Shown: piece after piece, positions 43,729 through 52,733 of the stretch
Position numbering within the stretch: the stretch's first letter is position 1
Layout of the letters: every line of letters starts with the position of its first letter
From: Lentisphaerae bacterium WC36
GTDB taxonomy: Bacteria; Verrucomicrobiota; Lentisphaeria; Victivallales; SZUA-371
Length of the DNA: 64,000 nucleotides
Reading direction: 5' to 3'
Assembly (NCBI GenBank): GCA_020683205.1
Contig: CP085689.1
Span: forward strand, 3,094,230-3,158,229
Made by a program: the position numbers and the translations under genes
Notes under the pieces: model-generated
The model's input: the letters and a program-made list of their open reading frames with translations, nothing else
Databases searched by the model: none
Told to the model about the DNA's origin: nothing

Positions 43729-44676
43729 ATGTGGGAAAGCACTTTAGGAAATAAAATTTGTTGCGTTTGTAAAAATCATTTTAATTCACATTTTTGTGAA
43801 AAAGATAATTGTTATGTTTGCGGTAGAAAAGTATGCCATGAATGTCGACAGTTTAGGTTAAATATTCCACCTCCTGAAGGATGTCCACGCTACGAAGCTA
43901 ATTATGAAATTTGTTCTGAAAAGGTACCTGTGTGTTTGAGTTGTATTAAAAACCCTAACATTTTCTTTATTAAAGAACGACCTAAATATTTGCCTGAATG
44001 TGTTGAAAAAGTTTTTAATTTATGTGTTGAAGCTGCAATTTTATCACAAAAAGTATTTCCAGTATCTTCATCAAGTCAATATTTTCAAAAAAATTATGAC
44101 CCTAATTTATTTGAAACAGAAGAAGAAAAATATGAACATTTTAGTTTTGGACAAGGTATGCTTGATCAGATTAGAGAAGATTCATATTTAGATAAACACA
44201 CTCTTGAAGAGGTAGAAACAGGTCTAAGTCAAGCAATAAAGTTATCAGTTGGCAATTGTATGGAAAAGTCTTTATTATGTTTTATGTATATTTTTTATGC
44301 TTATCGCAGGCGAGAAATATTTACGATGGAATTTGGTTTATTTAGTCTTTTTTTGAAAGGTCATGTTTTTTTGATGGTTTCTCCAACTGGGGTTAAATTG
44401 CCTATTGAAATGTTTAATGCAACAGAATTAAATAAAAATCCTATATATAAAAATGTTATAATTTGTGATCCATATAAAAAGGCAGTTTTTTTTGCTCCTG
44501 AATATACGAAATATATGTCTCCTAATGTTAAATTTTTTGCGGATAAATTAGATCCAACTCATTTCAGTTTTAAAAATTTAGGGCGTAGTTCGTGTAAATA
44601 TCGAAATATTGAACAATTGTGGGAAAATATGCGCTCTATATATATTGACGAATCTGAAGAAAATAATGAAGGTTAA
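43729..44676 (+). CDS. FYVE-like zinc finger plus putative Cys-His-Asp hydrolase (paralogue C)
   Basis: 315 residues from the ATG at 43729, chosen over an upstream in-frame start at 43669 because CAGGAG precedes it and paralogue B starts with the same Met-Trp-Glu. Zinc cysteines are at 11, 14, 28, 31, 36, 39, 69 and 72, identical to paralogue B. The putative triad is Cys177 (VGNCMEKSLLCF), His212 (KGHVFLMVSP) and Asp247 (IICDPYKK). Identity to B is moderate and spread over the full length, so the duplication is not recent. It is cotranscribed with B. Confidence 0.78.
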   Translation: MWESTLGNKICCVCKNHFNSHFCEKDNCYVCGRKVCHECRQFRLNIPPPEGCPRYEANYEICSEKVPVCLSCIKNPNIFFIKERPKYLPECVEKVFNLCVEAAILSQKVFPVSSSSQYFQKNYDPNLFETEEEKYEHFSFGQGMLDQIREDSYLDKHTLEEVETGLSQAIKLSVGNCMEKSLLCFMYIFYAYRRREIFTMEFGLFSLFLKGHVFLMVSPTGVKLPIEMFNATELNKNPIYKNVIICDPYKKAVFFAPEYTKYMSPNVKFFADKLDPTHFSFKNLGRSSCKYRNIEQLWENMRSIYIDESEENNEG

Positions 44677-44688
44677 TATTTTTATATT

Positions 44689-45462
44689 TTACTCATAATC
44701 AATGAATTTAAAAGTGTCAATTTGAGAGAATTCAACTTCATAATTATCTTTTATTGCATCTAAGGCATTAACAATGTTTTTGGTCCATTGGTTGATATTT
44801 GTTCTAATGTTTCCGTAGGTTGTGAAATCTTTTAAATTAAATAATGCTACACTACCTTTTTGGCGATCAACAATTACAGCATAAAGATTTTGTTGAGAAT
44901 CACAAATAGTTGTTTCCATTGCAATTACTCCTCCATGTTCATCAGAAATTCCTTTGACTCCTAATTTAATTGGCAGTAATATTAAACCAATAGGTGTGAA
45001 GCTACTAATATTGCCAATCGCACCTAAAACTGGTTTTCCACGAATAATTTGAGTTATATAAAAGTTTAAAACTAAGGAGTCACCATTGTTTTCATTAACT
45101 AATTTAAAATGGCGACTGTTATTAAAAGAATTTTTGAAAGATTCTTTAACATACTCTTTCACATAATTAAAATCATTGTCTTTCGAATAAAATAATTCTC
45201 GGGTTGTCACATTCTCCATAAAAGATCCTTCAATCATTTCTGGAGTCAATTGAACATTAACTTGAACTTTATCAAAGTTCTTAATTTTTTTATCAAACCA
45301 GATACGATCTTTAATGCTTTCTGATTGAGGGTCGATTTTTGAAAGAGCTTTTTCTTTCAAATAAATGTTGCTTTCAATTTGCTTTGAACGACAACCCGAA
45401 ATACAAATACCTAAAAAAACTAATAAAAATATTTTTAAACTTAATTTTGAATCAAACTTCAC
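44689..45462 (-). CDS. DUF3313-type lipoprotein
   Basis: 257 residues. It has a lipobox-containing signal (CISGC, Cys23). The mature region resembles the DUF3313 family: F-x-K-V-x-V-N-V at the start, VKESFKNSFNNSRHFKLVNE, VLNFYITQI, and the segment GGVIAMETTICDSQQNLYAVIVDRQKG. The function of the family is unknown; members are outer-membrane or periplasmic lipoproteins. It converges on the FYVE-like pair with a 12-bp gap and no visible terminator. Confidence 0.75.
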   Translation of the reverse strand: MKFDSKLSLKIFLLVFLGICISGCRSKQIESNIYLKEKALSKIDPQSESIKDRIWFDKKIKNFDKVQVNVQLTPEMIEGSFMENVTTRELFYSKDNDFNYVKEYVKESFKNSFNNSRHFKLVNENNGDSLVLNFYITQIIRGKPVLGAIGNISSFTPIGLILLPIKLGVKGISDEHGGVIAMETTICDSQQNLYAVIVDRQKGSVALFNLKDFTTYGNIRTNINQWTKNIVNALDAIKDNYEVEFSQIDTFKFIDYE

Positions 45463-45630
45463 TTTATAAATAACCTAAAATACTACTTAAACAATCATAA
45501 AATTTAAACTACTTAATTAAATTCATTATTATAATGTTAAAAGTTACAAAAATTTTGTAAAAATTATGAAATAGCGTTATATTTAAGGTAAAATTTGCAA
45601 AATTATAAATCAAAATATAAGGATAAAAAA

Positions 45631-46326
45631 ATGCAACATATTAATGTTCCACCAGAAAATCATGTTAAGGTTTTAAACGGTCAAGGTTGGGTTGGATTAA
45701 TCGATCAATTAGGTAGTGAAATTTCAATTGTTAATGCTGCTCGCGTTTCTTTTGGTAAACTAAAAGAAAAAATGGCTGCTGCTGACGTGAAATTATTACA
45801 TTATCTTCTTGATAATAAACATACTAGTCCAATGGAACATATGGCTTTTACTTTTAGTATCCACTGTCCTTTATTTGTACGTGGTCAATGGCATCGTCAT
45901 CGTACATGGAGTTATAATGAAATTTCACGTCGTTATACTGAAATTGATATGCAAATGTACGTGCCTCCTGTAATTCGTAAACAAGCAGAGAGCGACCGTC
46001 AAGCTTCTGTGGAATGGAATAGCGATACAGAAGCTGAAATGCAAGGAATTATTGATGCACATAATAAGGCATCTTTAGAAGTTTACTATAACCTTTTAGA
46101 AAAAGGCGTTGCAAGAGAGCAAGCACGCGGAGTTTTACCTCAAAATATGATGGTAACATTTTGGGGAACTGTGGATTTGAATAATTTATTACATTTCCTA
46201 GAATTGCGTGACCATAGTCATGCTCAATGGGAAATTCGTGAATATGCGAAAGCAATTAAGGCATTAATTAAGCCGTTAATCCCAAATGTTGCAGAGTACT
46301 ATAAAAGTAAAGGGCAAGAGTGGTAA
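45631..46326 (+). CDS. thyX: FAD-dependent thymidylate synthase (ThyX)
   Basis: 231 residues. ThyX makes dTMP from dUMP with reduced FAD and methylenetetrahydrofolate. The signature RHRTWSYNEISRRY is present (consensus R-H-R-x7-S), with SPMEHMAFTF upstream and ARGVLPQNMMVTFWGTVDLNNLLHFL downstream. The frame opens with a TTG at 45595, but the ATG at 45631 follows an AAGGA site and fits family length. It replaces ThyA here; no thyA is in the window. Confidence 0.95.
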   Translation: MQHINVPPENHVKVLNGQGWVGLIDQLGSEISIVNAARVSFGKLKEKMAAADVKLLHYLLDNKHTSPMEHMAFTFSIHCPLFVRGQWHRHRTWSYNEISRRYTEIDMQMYVPPVIRKQAESDRQASVEWNSDTEAEMQGIIDAHNKASLEVYYNLLEKGVAREQARGVLPQNMMVTFWGTVDLNNLLHFLELRDHSHAQWEIREYAKAIKALIKPLIPNVAEYYKSKGQEW

Positions 46327-46334
46327 TTATAACC

Positions 46335-47363
46335 ATGAAAAATGTAGTGTTTAAAGAAATTTTGAATTCGAGGGATATTGAATTAATTCGTCAAGAAAAA
46401 CCAGAAATACCAATTTTAGCATTGACAATTGGTGATGCTGCTGGTATTGGTGCTGAATTGGCGGTAAAGGCGGTGATTGATCAAGAATTGGCTGAAATGT
46501 GTCAAATTGTTATTTATGGGTCAAGAGATGTTATTTGTGAAGCCGTAAATCGTTTTATACCAGATTATAAAATTCATCACAAAATTTATTTTAAACACTG
46601 TATCGATTTAGATTTTTCAGAATATTTTATAGGCCAAGTTAATAGAGAATGTGGTTTAGCTGCATATGAAACGGTACGCAATGCTACTCAAGATTGTTTA
46701 GATAATTTAATTGATGGTATTGTGACTGCTCCAATGAATAAAGCATCAGTGAATGAGGCTGATATTGAATTTACTGGACATACTGAATTAATTGCAGAAA
46801 TGTGTGGCGTTGAAAATTACGCCATGATGCAAAGCGATGGAGCATTGCGTGTTGTTTTTGTGACAACGCATATTGCGTTGAATAAAGTTAGTGAAACGAT
46901 TACAAAAGAACGCATTATTGAGGTAACAAATTTAATTAATGATGTCATCAAACAAGAGGGTATTTTAGAACCTAAAATTGCTATGGCTGCAATTAATCCG
47001 CATGCCGGAGAAAATGGTTTTATGGGCGATGATGAAATTAAAATTGTTGAACCAGCAATTGAAGAATTATTAAAAAATAACGTTAAAGTGACGGGTCCTT
47101 TTCCACCTGATACGTTGTTTATTAAGGCTATTAGAAGTAAATATGACGGAATAGTATCAATGTACCATGACCAAGGACATATTCCATTTAAAATGTTGGC
47201 ATTTGATAGTGGAGTGAATTCAACACTAGGTTTGCCAATTATTCGTACAAGTTGTGACCATGGTACAGCATTTGAAATCGCATGGCAGGGAATAGCTGAT
47301 ACGGGTAGTTTGTTTGCGGCTGTAAAATTGGCGGCAATTAGGGCAAAAAGTAAATTAAACTAA
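46335..47363 (+). CDS. pdxA: 4-hydroxythreonine-4-phosphate dehydrogenase (PdxA)
   Basis: 342 residues, catalysing an NAD-dependent step of pyridoxal phosphate synthesis. Motifs: LTIGDAAGIGAELAVKA (the usual GDPAGIG reads GDAAGIG), TAPMNKASVNEA, FTGHTELIAE, MAAINPHAGENG, and MYHDQGHIPFKML with the metal ligand. An in-frame GTG at 46320 overlapping thyX is an alternative start. It follows thyX almost directly, so the two are likely cotranscribed. Confidence 0.93.
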   Translation: MKNVVFKEILNSRDIELIRQEKPEIPILALTIGDAAGIGAELAVKAVIDQELAEMCQIVIYGSRDVICEAVNRFIPDYKIHHKIYFKHCIDLDFSEYFIGQVNRECGLAAYETVRNATQDCLDNLIDGIVTAPMNKASVNEADIEFTGHTELIAEMCGVENYAMMQSDGALRVVFVTTHIALNKVSETITKERIIEVTNLINDVIKQEGILEPKIAMAAINPHAGENGFMGDDEIKIVEPAIEELLKNNVKVTGPFPPDTLFIKAIRSKYDGIVSMYHDQGHIPFKMLAFDSGVNSTLGLPIIRTSCDHGTAFEIAWQGIADTGSLFAAVKLAAIRAKSKLN

Positions 47364-47386
47364 TATATAAAAAATGGCGTTAAATT

Positions 47387-48787
47387 ATGACTAATCTAGA
47401 TCTTCAACAACAAGTTTTTCAAGTAAAACAAATTTTGAATGTTTTTTTTGGAGATTATAATTGTGAGGAGCAAAATTTATCGAATAATTTTATTAGAATT
47501 TATCGAAATTTTAAATGTTTTGTCGACTGCTTAGATAATTATTTAAACATTGAAAAGAATGATTTTGAAGAAGATAATTTAATTAAATTATTAAATAAAA
47601 TAACGGAAGATAATGATGTTTATCCGTTAGAAAAAGTATTATTTGAGGTAGTTGTAATATTTTTAAATCAAAAGATTCAAAAAAATAACGGCAGTGTAGA
47701 AGAAGTTAATTTTTATTTTGAACGGGCTGATTTATTATTGAATAATAATTTGATTGATAGTTTTATAAATTATATGCTAAATCATGAAGAGTTAGAAAAT
47801 TATCTAGATTACTTAAACCCTAATTTTAAAAACATAAAATTTTCTTCGAGATTTTTTAATATTGATAAAGAAATTAATATAACGGATAAATTAACGGAAT
47901 TGAATTTGTGCTTAAAAGAGCAAGATCAATTTGCTGTTAGCGCTACTTTTAGTTATTTTGACGGTGATTTTACGGCTGTAAATTTAACTGATATTAGAGA
48001 TATTAAAGATTTTTATGGCTATAATGAAACACGTCGTCAGTTCGCTGAATATTTTTGCAATTTTCAACAAGGTATTGATAATAGTCCTTTGTTAATTAGT
48101 AGTTTTCCAGGATTAGGAAAAACCCAGTTAACAATAGCTTCAACTATGCAATATAATAATATGAAATTGATTTTAGCTGATGTAAAAGTTTTAGAAGAAC
48201 AGTTAATTAAATTAATTAATATTTTAAAATGTTATCCAAATAGAAAGTTTCTAATATTTTTTGACGATGTTGAACCTGAAAAAATAGACTGGTATTATTT
48301 TAGAACTCATGTTGGCGGATATCATTGGCTACCTAAAAATATAGCTATGGTTATTGCCAGTAATTATAAATTTCCAATTAATATTCAGAGCAGAGGACGC
48401 TATATAAAATTCCCTGAATTTGATAGTTTTATAGCTAAGGAGATGGTAACAGATAATCTAAAAGCATTAAAAATGCGTAACCCGAGTGAAGATTTGGTGA
48501 ATGTAATAACAGCAGATTATCTTGATAATTTTGGACAGCAAGTATTTCAGGAACTTAGTCCACGATCTTTGGTTCGTTATTTGCAAAAATTTAACAATGA
48601 TATTAAAATGCGAGCAAAAATGCTTGAATTTGCAAATAATAAAATTGTGCCGATTCCTGATGAAGAGTTATTTCATAAGTTTAATATAAAAATGTTACGC
48701 AGTTTATATGGTGAAGAGGCTGTAATCGAGTGGCGTAATAAATATTTAGGTGAAGATGATTTAATGCCATATATCGCTGGTAAATAA
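47387..48787 (+). CDS. DUF815-family AAA ATPase
   Basis: 466 residues. The N-terminal 200 residues are acidic and helical without a known motif. The AAA domain follows: Walker A SSFPGLGKTQLT near 245, and Walker B FLIFFDDVEPE near 300. It then has the DUF815-like VGGYHWLPKNIAMVIASNY and ending RSLVRYLQKF. DUF815 ATPases are common and uncharacterised. The gene lies between pdxA and tadA in a run of tightly spaced housekeeping genes. Function unknown. Confidence 0.8.
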   Translation: MTNLDLQQQVFQVKQILNVFFGDYNCEEQNLSNNFIRIYRNFKCFVDCLDNYLNIEKNDFEEDNLIKLLNKITEDNDVYPLEKVLFEVVVIFLNQKIQKNNGSVEEVNFYFERADLLLNNNLIDSFINYMLNHEELENYLDYLNPNFKNIKFSSRFFNIDKEINITDKLTELNLCLKEQDQFAVSATFSYFDGDFTAVNLTDIRDIKDFYGYNETRRQFAEYFCNFQQGIDNSPLLISSFPGLGKTQLTIASTMQYNNMKLILADVKVLEEQLIKLINILKCYPNRKFLIFFDDVEPEKIDWYYFRTHVGGYHWLPKNIAMVIASNYKFPINIQSRGRYIKFPEFDSFIAKEMVTDNLKALKMRNPSEDLVNVITADYLDNFGQQVFQELSPRSLVRYLQKFNNDIKMRAKMLEFANNKIVPIPDEELFHKFNIKMLRSLYGEEAVIEWRNKYLGEDDLMPYIAGK

Positions 48788-48804
48788 TTGATTAGAGAGT
48801 AGTA

Positions 48805-49296
48805 ATGATTGAATTTAACGATGAATATTTTATGTACATGGCATTGCGTCAAGCCGAGTTAGCATTTGATGCAAATGAAGTTCCAATTGGAGCTATTGCG
48901 GTTAAAGATGGAATGATTTTAGCTCGAGCTTATAATCAGGTTGAAATGCTTAAAGATGCGACAGCTCATGCTGAAATTTTAGTGATGACTCAGGCTGCCG
49001 CTGCGCTCGGAGATTGGCGGTTAAGCGATGTTGACATATATGTAACTAAGGAACCTTGTGCAATGTGTGCTGGAGCGATGGTTAATGCACGCGTTAAACG
49101 GGTGATTTTTGGTTCGAGTGATAACAAATATGGAGCGTGTGGCGGAGCGTTAAATGTGACGCAATTCCCAGGAATGTTGCATCAGGTTGAAATAAAAAAA
49201 GATGTTCTTGAATTTGAATGTACGGAATTAATTAAACTTTTTTTTCAGAGAGTACGTCAAAAAAAAGGATTGTCAGGTAAAAAATTAGAGGATTAA
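48805..49296 (+). CDS. tadA: tRNA-specific adenosine deaminase (TadA)
   Basis: 163 residues. TadA converts wobble adenosine-34 to inosine in tRNA-Arg. The zinc and catalytic motif HAEI is at about residues 57-60, and PCAMCAGAMVNARVKRVIFG gives the two zinc cysteines. FDANEVPIGAIAV near the N-terminus and KYGACGGALNV are also family hallmarks. GAGAG precedes the ATG. It ends with a basic tail. Confidence 0.95.
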   Translation: MIEFNDEYFMYMALRQAELAFDANEVPIGAIAVKDGMILARAYNQVEMLKDATAHAEILVMTQAAAALGDWRLSDVDIYVTKEPCAMCAGAMVNARVKRVIFGSSDNKYGACGGALNVTQFPGMLHQVEIKKDVLEFECTELIKLFFQRVRQKKGLSGKKLED

Positions 49297-49303
49297 GAAT
49301 AGT

Positions 49304-50134
49304 ATGGATCAGAGTAGTTTAGATCAACAAAATAAATTTTACTGGAATGAAGTTGCGGAAGATTATCAGGAATTATGTCATATTACAGTGGAAAATTTTC
49401 ATTATGCACCATTGATTGCTGGAGATGATTTTTTTAAGCTATTACCGAATGACTTAAGTGGCTTGAAGGCTCTTGAAATTGGAGCTGGTGGCGCACAAAA
49501 TAGTATTTATTTGGCAATGAATGGAGTTAATTGTATTGCTAATGATATTTCTGAAAAACAACTCAAATTTGCTTCAGAATTAGCAGAGCGTTATGATGTT
49601 GAACTGGGAACGTTATGTTGTCCAATGGATAATTTAATTAATGAGTTAGATATTACTTCTGAAGAAGATAAATTTGATATTATCCATTCGAGTTATGCAT
49701 TAAGTTTTTCTTCTGACCCTAAAAAATTAGTTCAAAATTTAAGCAAGATTTTAAAGAAAGATGGAATTATGTTAATTTCGACTGGCCATCCTGCTTTTGC
49801 TGGAGAATGGTTAGATTTAGGAGAAGATGACTTAGGAGAAGGGATGTTCTTAAAAGATTATTTCACTCCACAAGCTGATACTCGTTATGATGAAGATGGT
49901 CAAGAGATTGTTCGTTCGACATTTTACACTGTTGGCGAAATGTTTGATTGGTTTGCAAGTGCACAAGATTTAACGGTAGAGCGTGTCATTGAACCTCAAG
50001 CGATGGATTTAAGTAATATAGAATATGATGATATTATTAATGTAATGCCATATTTTAGCCATGACTGGATGGAATTACATGAACAAGCACGTCATATTCC
50101 ATTGATAGTTATTATTAAAGTAAGGAAAAATTAA
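49304..50134 (+). CDS. Class I SAM-dependent methyltransferase
   Basis: 276 residues. Motif I is LKALEIGAGGAQNSIYLAMNG (about 54-74), followed by CIANDISEKQLKFA and FDIIHSSYALSFSSDPKKLVQNLSKILKKDG. It is a UbiE/Methyltransf_11-type fold. The C-terminal part (MFDWFASAQDLTVERVIEPQ) is common in small-molecule methyltransferases of unknown substrate. It starts 7 bp after tadA and so belongs to the same unit. Confidence 0.88.
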   Translation: MDQSSLDQQNKFYWNEVAEDYQELCHITVENFHYAPLIAGDDFFKLLPNDLSGLKALEIGAGGAQNSIYLAMNGVNCIANDISEKQLKFASELAERYDVELGTLCCPMDNLINELDITSEEDKFDIIHSSYALSFSSDPKKLVQNLSKILKKDGIMLISTGHPAFAGEWLDLGEDDLGEGMFLKDYFTPQADTRYDEDGQEIVRSTFYTVGEMFDWFASAQDLTVERVIEPQAMDLSNIEYDDIINVMPYFSHDWMELHEQARHIPLIVIIKVRKN

Positions 50135-50190
50135 TATTTTTTAAAAGGTTATTATAATTTAATTATTTATATGTAAAGGAGTTTATAGAG

Positions 50191-50736
50191 ATGAAAAATA
50201 GTAAAATTTTAGTTGTTTTTACCTTAACAATTTTGATAGGATTAGTGGTTTCATTAACATTAATTTTTATGCCTAAACGGCAAGAAATAACTCCGCAGAA
50301 TATTCCAATTACTAGTGAACAAGCAGAGATTAAAGAGATCAAAGAAATTCAAAAAACAACCATTAATAACGCTAATAAAATTTCAAATGCAATTATAGTT
50401 GTGGTTATTTTTGTTCAATTATTAACGCTGATTGGTGGAGCAAGTGTTTTTGCTAATATTAAAAATTCAAGTGATAGTGCTCAGTTAAAGCTTAAACGTA
50501 TTGATAGTGCTGATATTTTTCTTGATTTACCATTATATATTGGTTTATTTGGGACAGTGGTATCATTTTTAATTATTTCATATAATCCCCAAGCAAGTAG
50601 ATTGGTAGCATATTCATCAACTTTGATTGGTATTATTATCAGTACTTTAATGAAAGTTTTTATTCATTATCCGCTAAAACAAAAATTGTTAACGGTTATT
50701 GAAGAAGAATCAATAAAGTTAAAAAAGCGTGATTGA
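50191..50736 (+). CDS. MotA/ExbB-like four-helix membrane protein
   Basis: 181 residues with helices at about 7-27, 68-91, 111-132 and 138-160. Helix 3 reads DLPLYIGLFGTVVSFLI, close to the L-P-x-L-G-L-L-G-T-V pattern of MotA/TolQ/ExbB proton-channel subunits. Helix 4 (AYSSTLIGIIISTLMKVF) has the expected small and Thr residues. The protein is shorter than typical ExbB. An AAAGGAG site precedes the ATG. The next gene encodes a single-helix partner with an Asp in its helix, so an ion-driven pair is inferred. Confidence 0.6.
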   Translation: MKNSKILVVFTLTILIGLVVSLTLIFMPKRQEITPQNIPITSEQAEIKEIKEIQKTTINNANKISNAIIVVVIFVQLLTLIGGASVFANIKNSSDSAQLKLKRIDSADIFLDLPLYIGLFGTVVSFLIISYNPQASRLVAYSSTLIGIIISTLMKVFIHYPLKQKLLTVIEEESIKLKKRD

Positions 50737-50763
50737 AATTAAATAAGCTGTACGAGGGTTATT

Positions 50764-52653
50764 ATGAATAAATCAATATTAATTGTAATTTGCGATTTTA
50801 TCGTATTATCGGTTTTATCGCTTTCGACAGGATTGAATCCAGAATTCACTAAAGATAGTAATTATTCTGGAAATGTTTTGGTGACTGCACAGAACATCGA
50901 TAAAATTTTGAAAGGTTTAGCTGAACGTGAAAAGAAAGTTCAGCAAATGGAAAAACAACTACAAAAAAATTCTACACAATTGCTATCTAAGGATAGTGCT
51001 TTAGCTAAAATTGCTGCAACGTTAGAAGCTTCCCAGCAACAAAATGTTAAGGCTGAAAAAGTTTTGAAACAGCAGGCACAGTTAAATAAAGAAATTTCTG
51101 ATCAGTTGGCTAAAAAAATTGCTGAAGGGTTAGAAAAAGAGCGACTATTAGCAATTGAAAAAAGCCAACGCAATGCGACTGAATTAACAATTAAAAAAGT
51201 ATCGCAAGAAAATGAACAGACTAAAAAGCAATTAAATAAAATTGTAGAGTCTAAACAAGAGCTAGAAAAAGAATTATCAAAAAAGAATATTGTTTTAGCG
51301 CAAAAAGCTTCACAATTATATGGTTTATCAAAGGAAGTTACTGCTTTAGAAAAAACAACTAAAGAACAGCAAGCTAAATTAAAAGATGAACAGCAAAAAC
51401 TAGAACTAAGCAGTAAAAAAGTAACCAATTTGCAACAGGAAGTAAAAAAACATCAAGAAGATAATGAAGAATTCTTTGATCGTCTAGCTTATGCGCAAGG
51501 AAAATTGGCAAGTACTCAGATTGAACTTGAAAATGCTAAAAAGGAAGCTGAAAAATTATCACAAAACCTAAAAGATAAAAAAGTAATACTAAAAAAATAT
51601 CAAAATAGTATTAAAGCAAAACATAACCAGTTGGTTGCCGCCAACAGAGAATTAAGAACAAAAGATTCTCAACTAGCGCAAGCTACGACTAAACTAAATG
51701 ATACTGCTACTGAGTTAAATAATGTTGCTAATGAATTAAAAGAAAAAAGTGTAAAATTAACAAATGTAACAACTTCTTTGGAAAATAAAGAACAACAATT
51801 ATCGCAAGTTACAAAAAAGGTTGGAGCATTAAAGGATAATCTTGAAACAACTAAATCACAATTACTGAGAACAGGCTCAATTCTTGACGAAACAATCAAG
51901 AAAATGCAAAACGATGTTTTAAAAAGTTATCAAAATTCTGCTTTAAAATTATCATATAGCATTGAAGAGAAGGGATTGTTTAGTTCTAGTATAAATTCTA
52001 AAGTGCTTTATATTCCTGAAATTAGTGGAGCTGAATTTAATTATATTCTAGCTGATTTTAACAAATTATTTGATATTCCTCAAAGCAAAATTGCTTCATA
52101 TAGTAAAGTGCGAAATGTAAAATACTCATTTAATGACGCTGTTGAACCAAAAGTTAATAGTTTGCTTAATGGAATGATTTTAGCGTTAAAAATTGATCCA
52201 AGAGTTTGTTTAATTGCTATTCCAAAGCGTGAACGCGGATTGAATATTATTAACCGCAATGATTTGCTAAAAAGAGGGTTAAATGAGTTATATTTATTCA
52301 AAAATGATAGTTTTGGCGAAGAGTCAGTTAGGCTTGACGAGCGAGTATCATTTTCTCTAGACAAGAAAGATAACTACTTGTATATTAGAAATAGTAGCAA
52401 ACATCTTGAAGATGGACAGTTGTTCGCTCAGGAGGGTGATTTTGTTTTAACAAAAGCTGGCGAATATGTTGGATTAGTGGTTTCTGTTGATAAAAAAACT
52501 AAGGTTGCAAAGTGTTTTATTATGCCTGATACGGTAGACTTAGGTAATTCTTATCATATTCCGTTAACTAAACAAGATGTGGCAACCAATTATTACGAAA
52601 ATTTTGCTAGAAAAGTGAATACTATTAGCGAAAAAATTAATTCTCATAAGTAG
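50764..52653 (+). CDS. Long coiled-coil protein with MotB/ExbD-like N-terminal helix
   Basis: 629 residues. One N-terminal helix (SILIVICDFIVLSVLSLSTG) has Asp11 inside, as in MotB/ExbD subunits (D-F-x-x-L). A charged coiled coil follows from about 45 to 370 (Lys, Gln, Glu and Leu heptads). The last 250 residues form a separate domain that ends with a beta-rich part. Its QEGDFVLTKAGEYVGLVVS segment recalls the G-D-S-G-G-P...G-x-V-G-I region of trypsin-like proteases, but the Ser is missing. No OmpA peptidoglycan domain is seen. Pairs with the gene upstream. Confidence 0.65.
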   Translation: MNKSILIVICDFIVLSVLSLSTGLNPEFTKDSNYSGNVLVTAQNIDKILKGLAEREKKVQQMEKQLQKNSTQLLSKDSALAKIAATLEASQQQNVKAEKVLKQQAQLNKEISDQLAKKIAEGLEKERLLAIEKSQRNATELTIKKVSQENEQTKKQLNKIVESKQELEKELSKKNIVLAQKASQLYGLSKEVTALEKTTKEQQAKLKDEQQKLELSSKKVTNLQQEVKKHQEDNEEFFDRLAYAQGKLASTQIELENAKKEAEKLSQNLKDKKVILKKYQNSIKAKHNQLVAANRELRTKDSQLAQATTKLNDTATELNNVANELKEKSVKLTNVTTSLENKEQQLSQVTKKVGALKDNLETTKSQLLRTGSILDETIKKMQNDVLKSYQNSALKLSYSIEEKGLFSSSINSKVLYIPEISGAEFNYILADFNKLFDIPQSKIASYSKVRNVKYSFNDAVEPKVNSLLNGMILALKIDPRVCLIAIPKRERGLNIINRNDLLKRGLNELYLFKNDSFGEESVRLDERVSFSLDKKDNYLYIRNSSKHLEDGQLFAQEGDFVLTKAGEYVGLVVSVDKKTKVAKCFIMPDTVDLGNSYHIPLTKQDVATNYYENFARKVNTISEKINSHK

Positions 52654-52733
52654 TTTTAAAAGTATAATAAAAAAGTATTGTCGTTTGGTAAAATATTAAT
52701 TGTTAATAATCTTTAGAATCTAAGGAGAATATC

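Noticed and set aside
51102-52364. Minus-strand frames inside the coiled-coil gene (including 51102-51428, 51669-51899 and 52080-52364)
   Set aside because: They are Ser/Leu/Phe-rich shadows of Lys/Gln/Glu codons, with no start signals.
50191-52653. Zorya anti-phage system (ZorA/ZorB)
   Set aside because: The MotA-like protein lacks the long cytoplasmic tail of ZorA, the partner lacks an OmpA-like domain, and no ZorC/ZorD or ZorE effector follows. The flanking genes are envelope and housekeeping genes.
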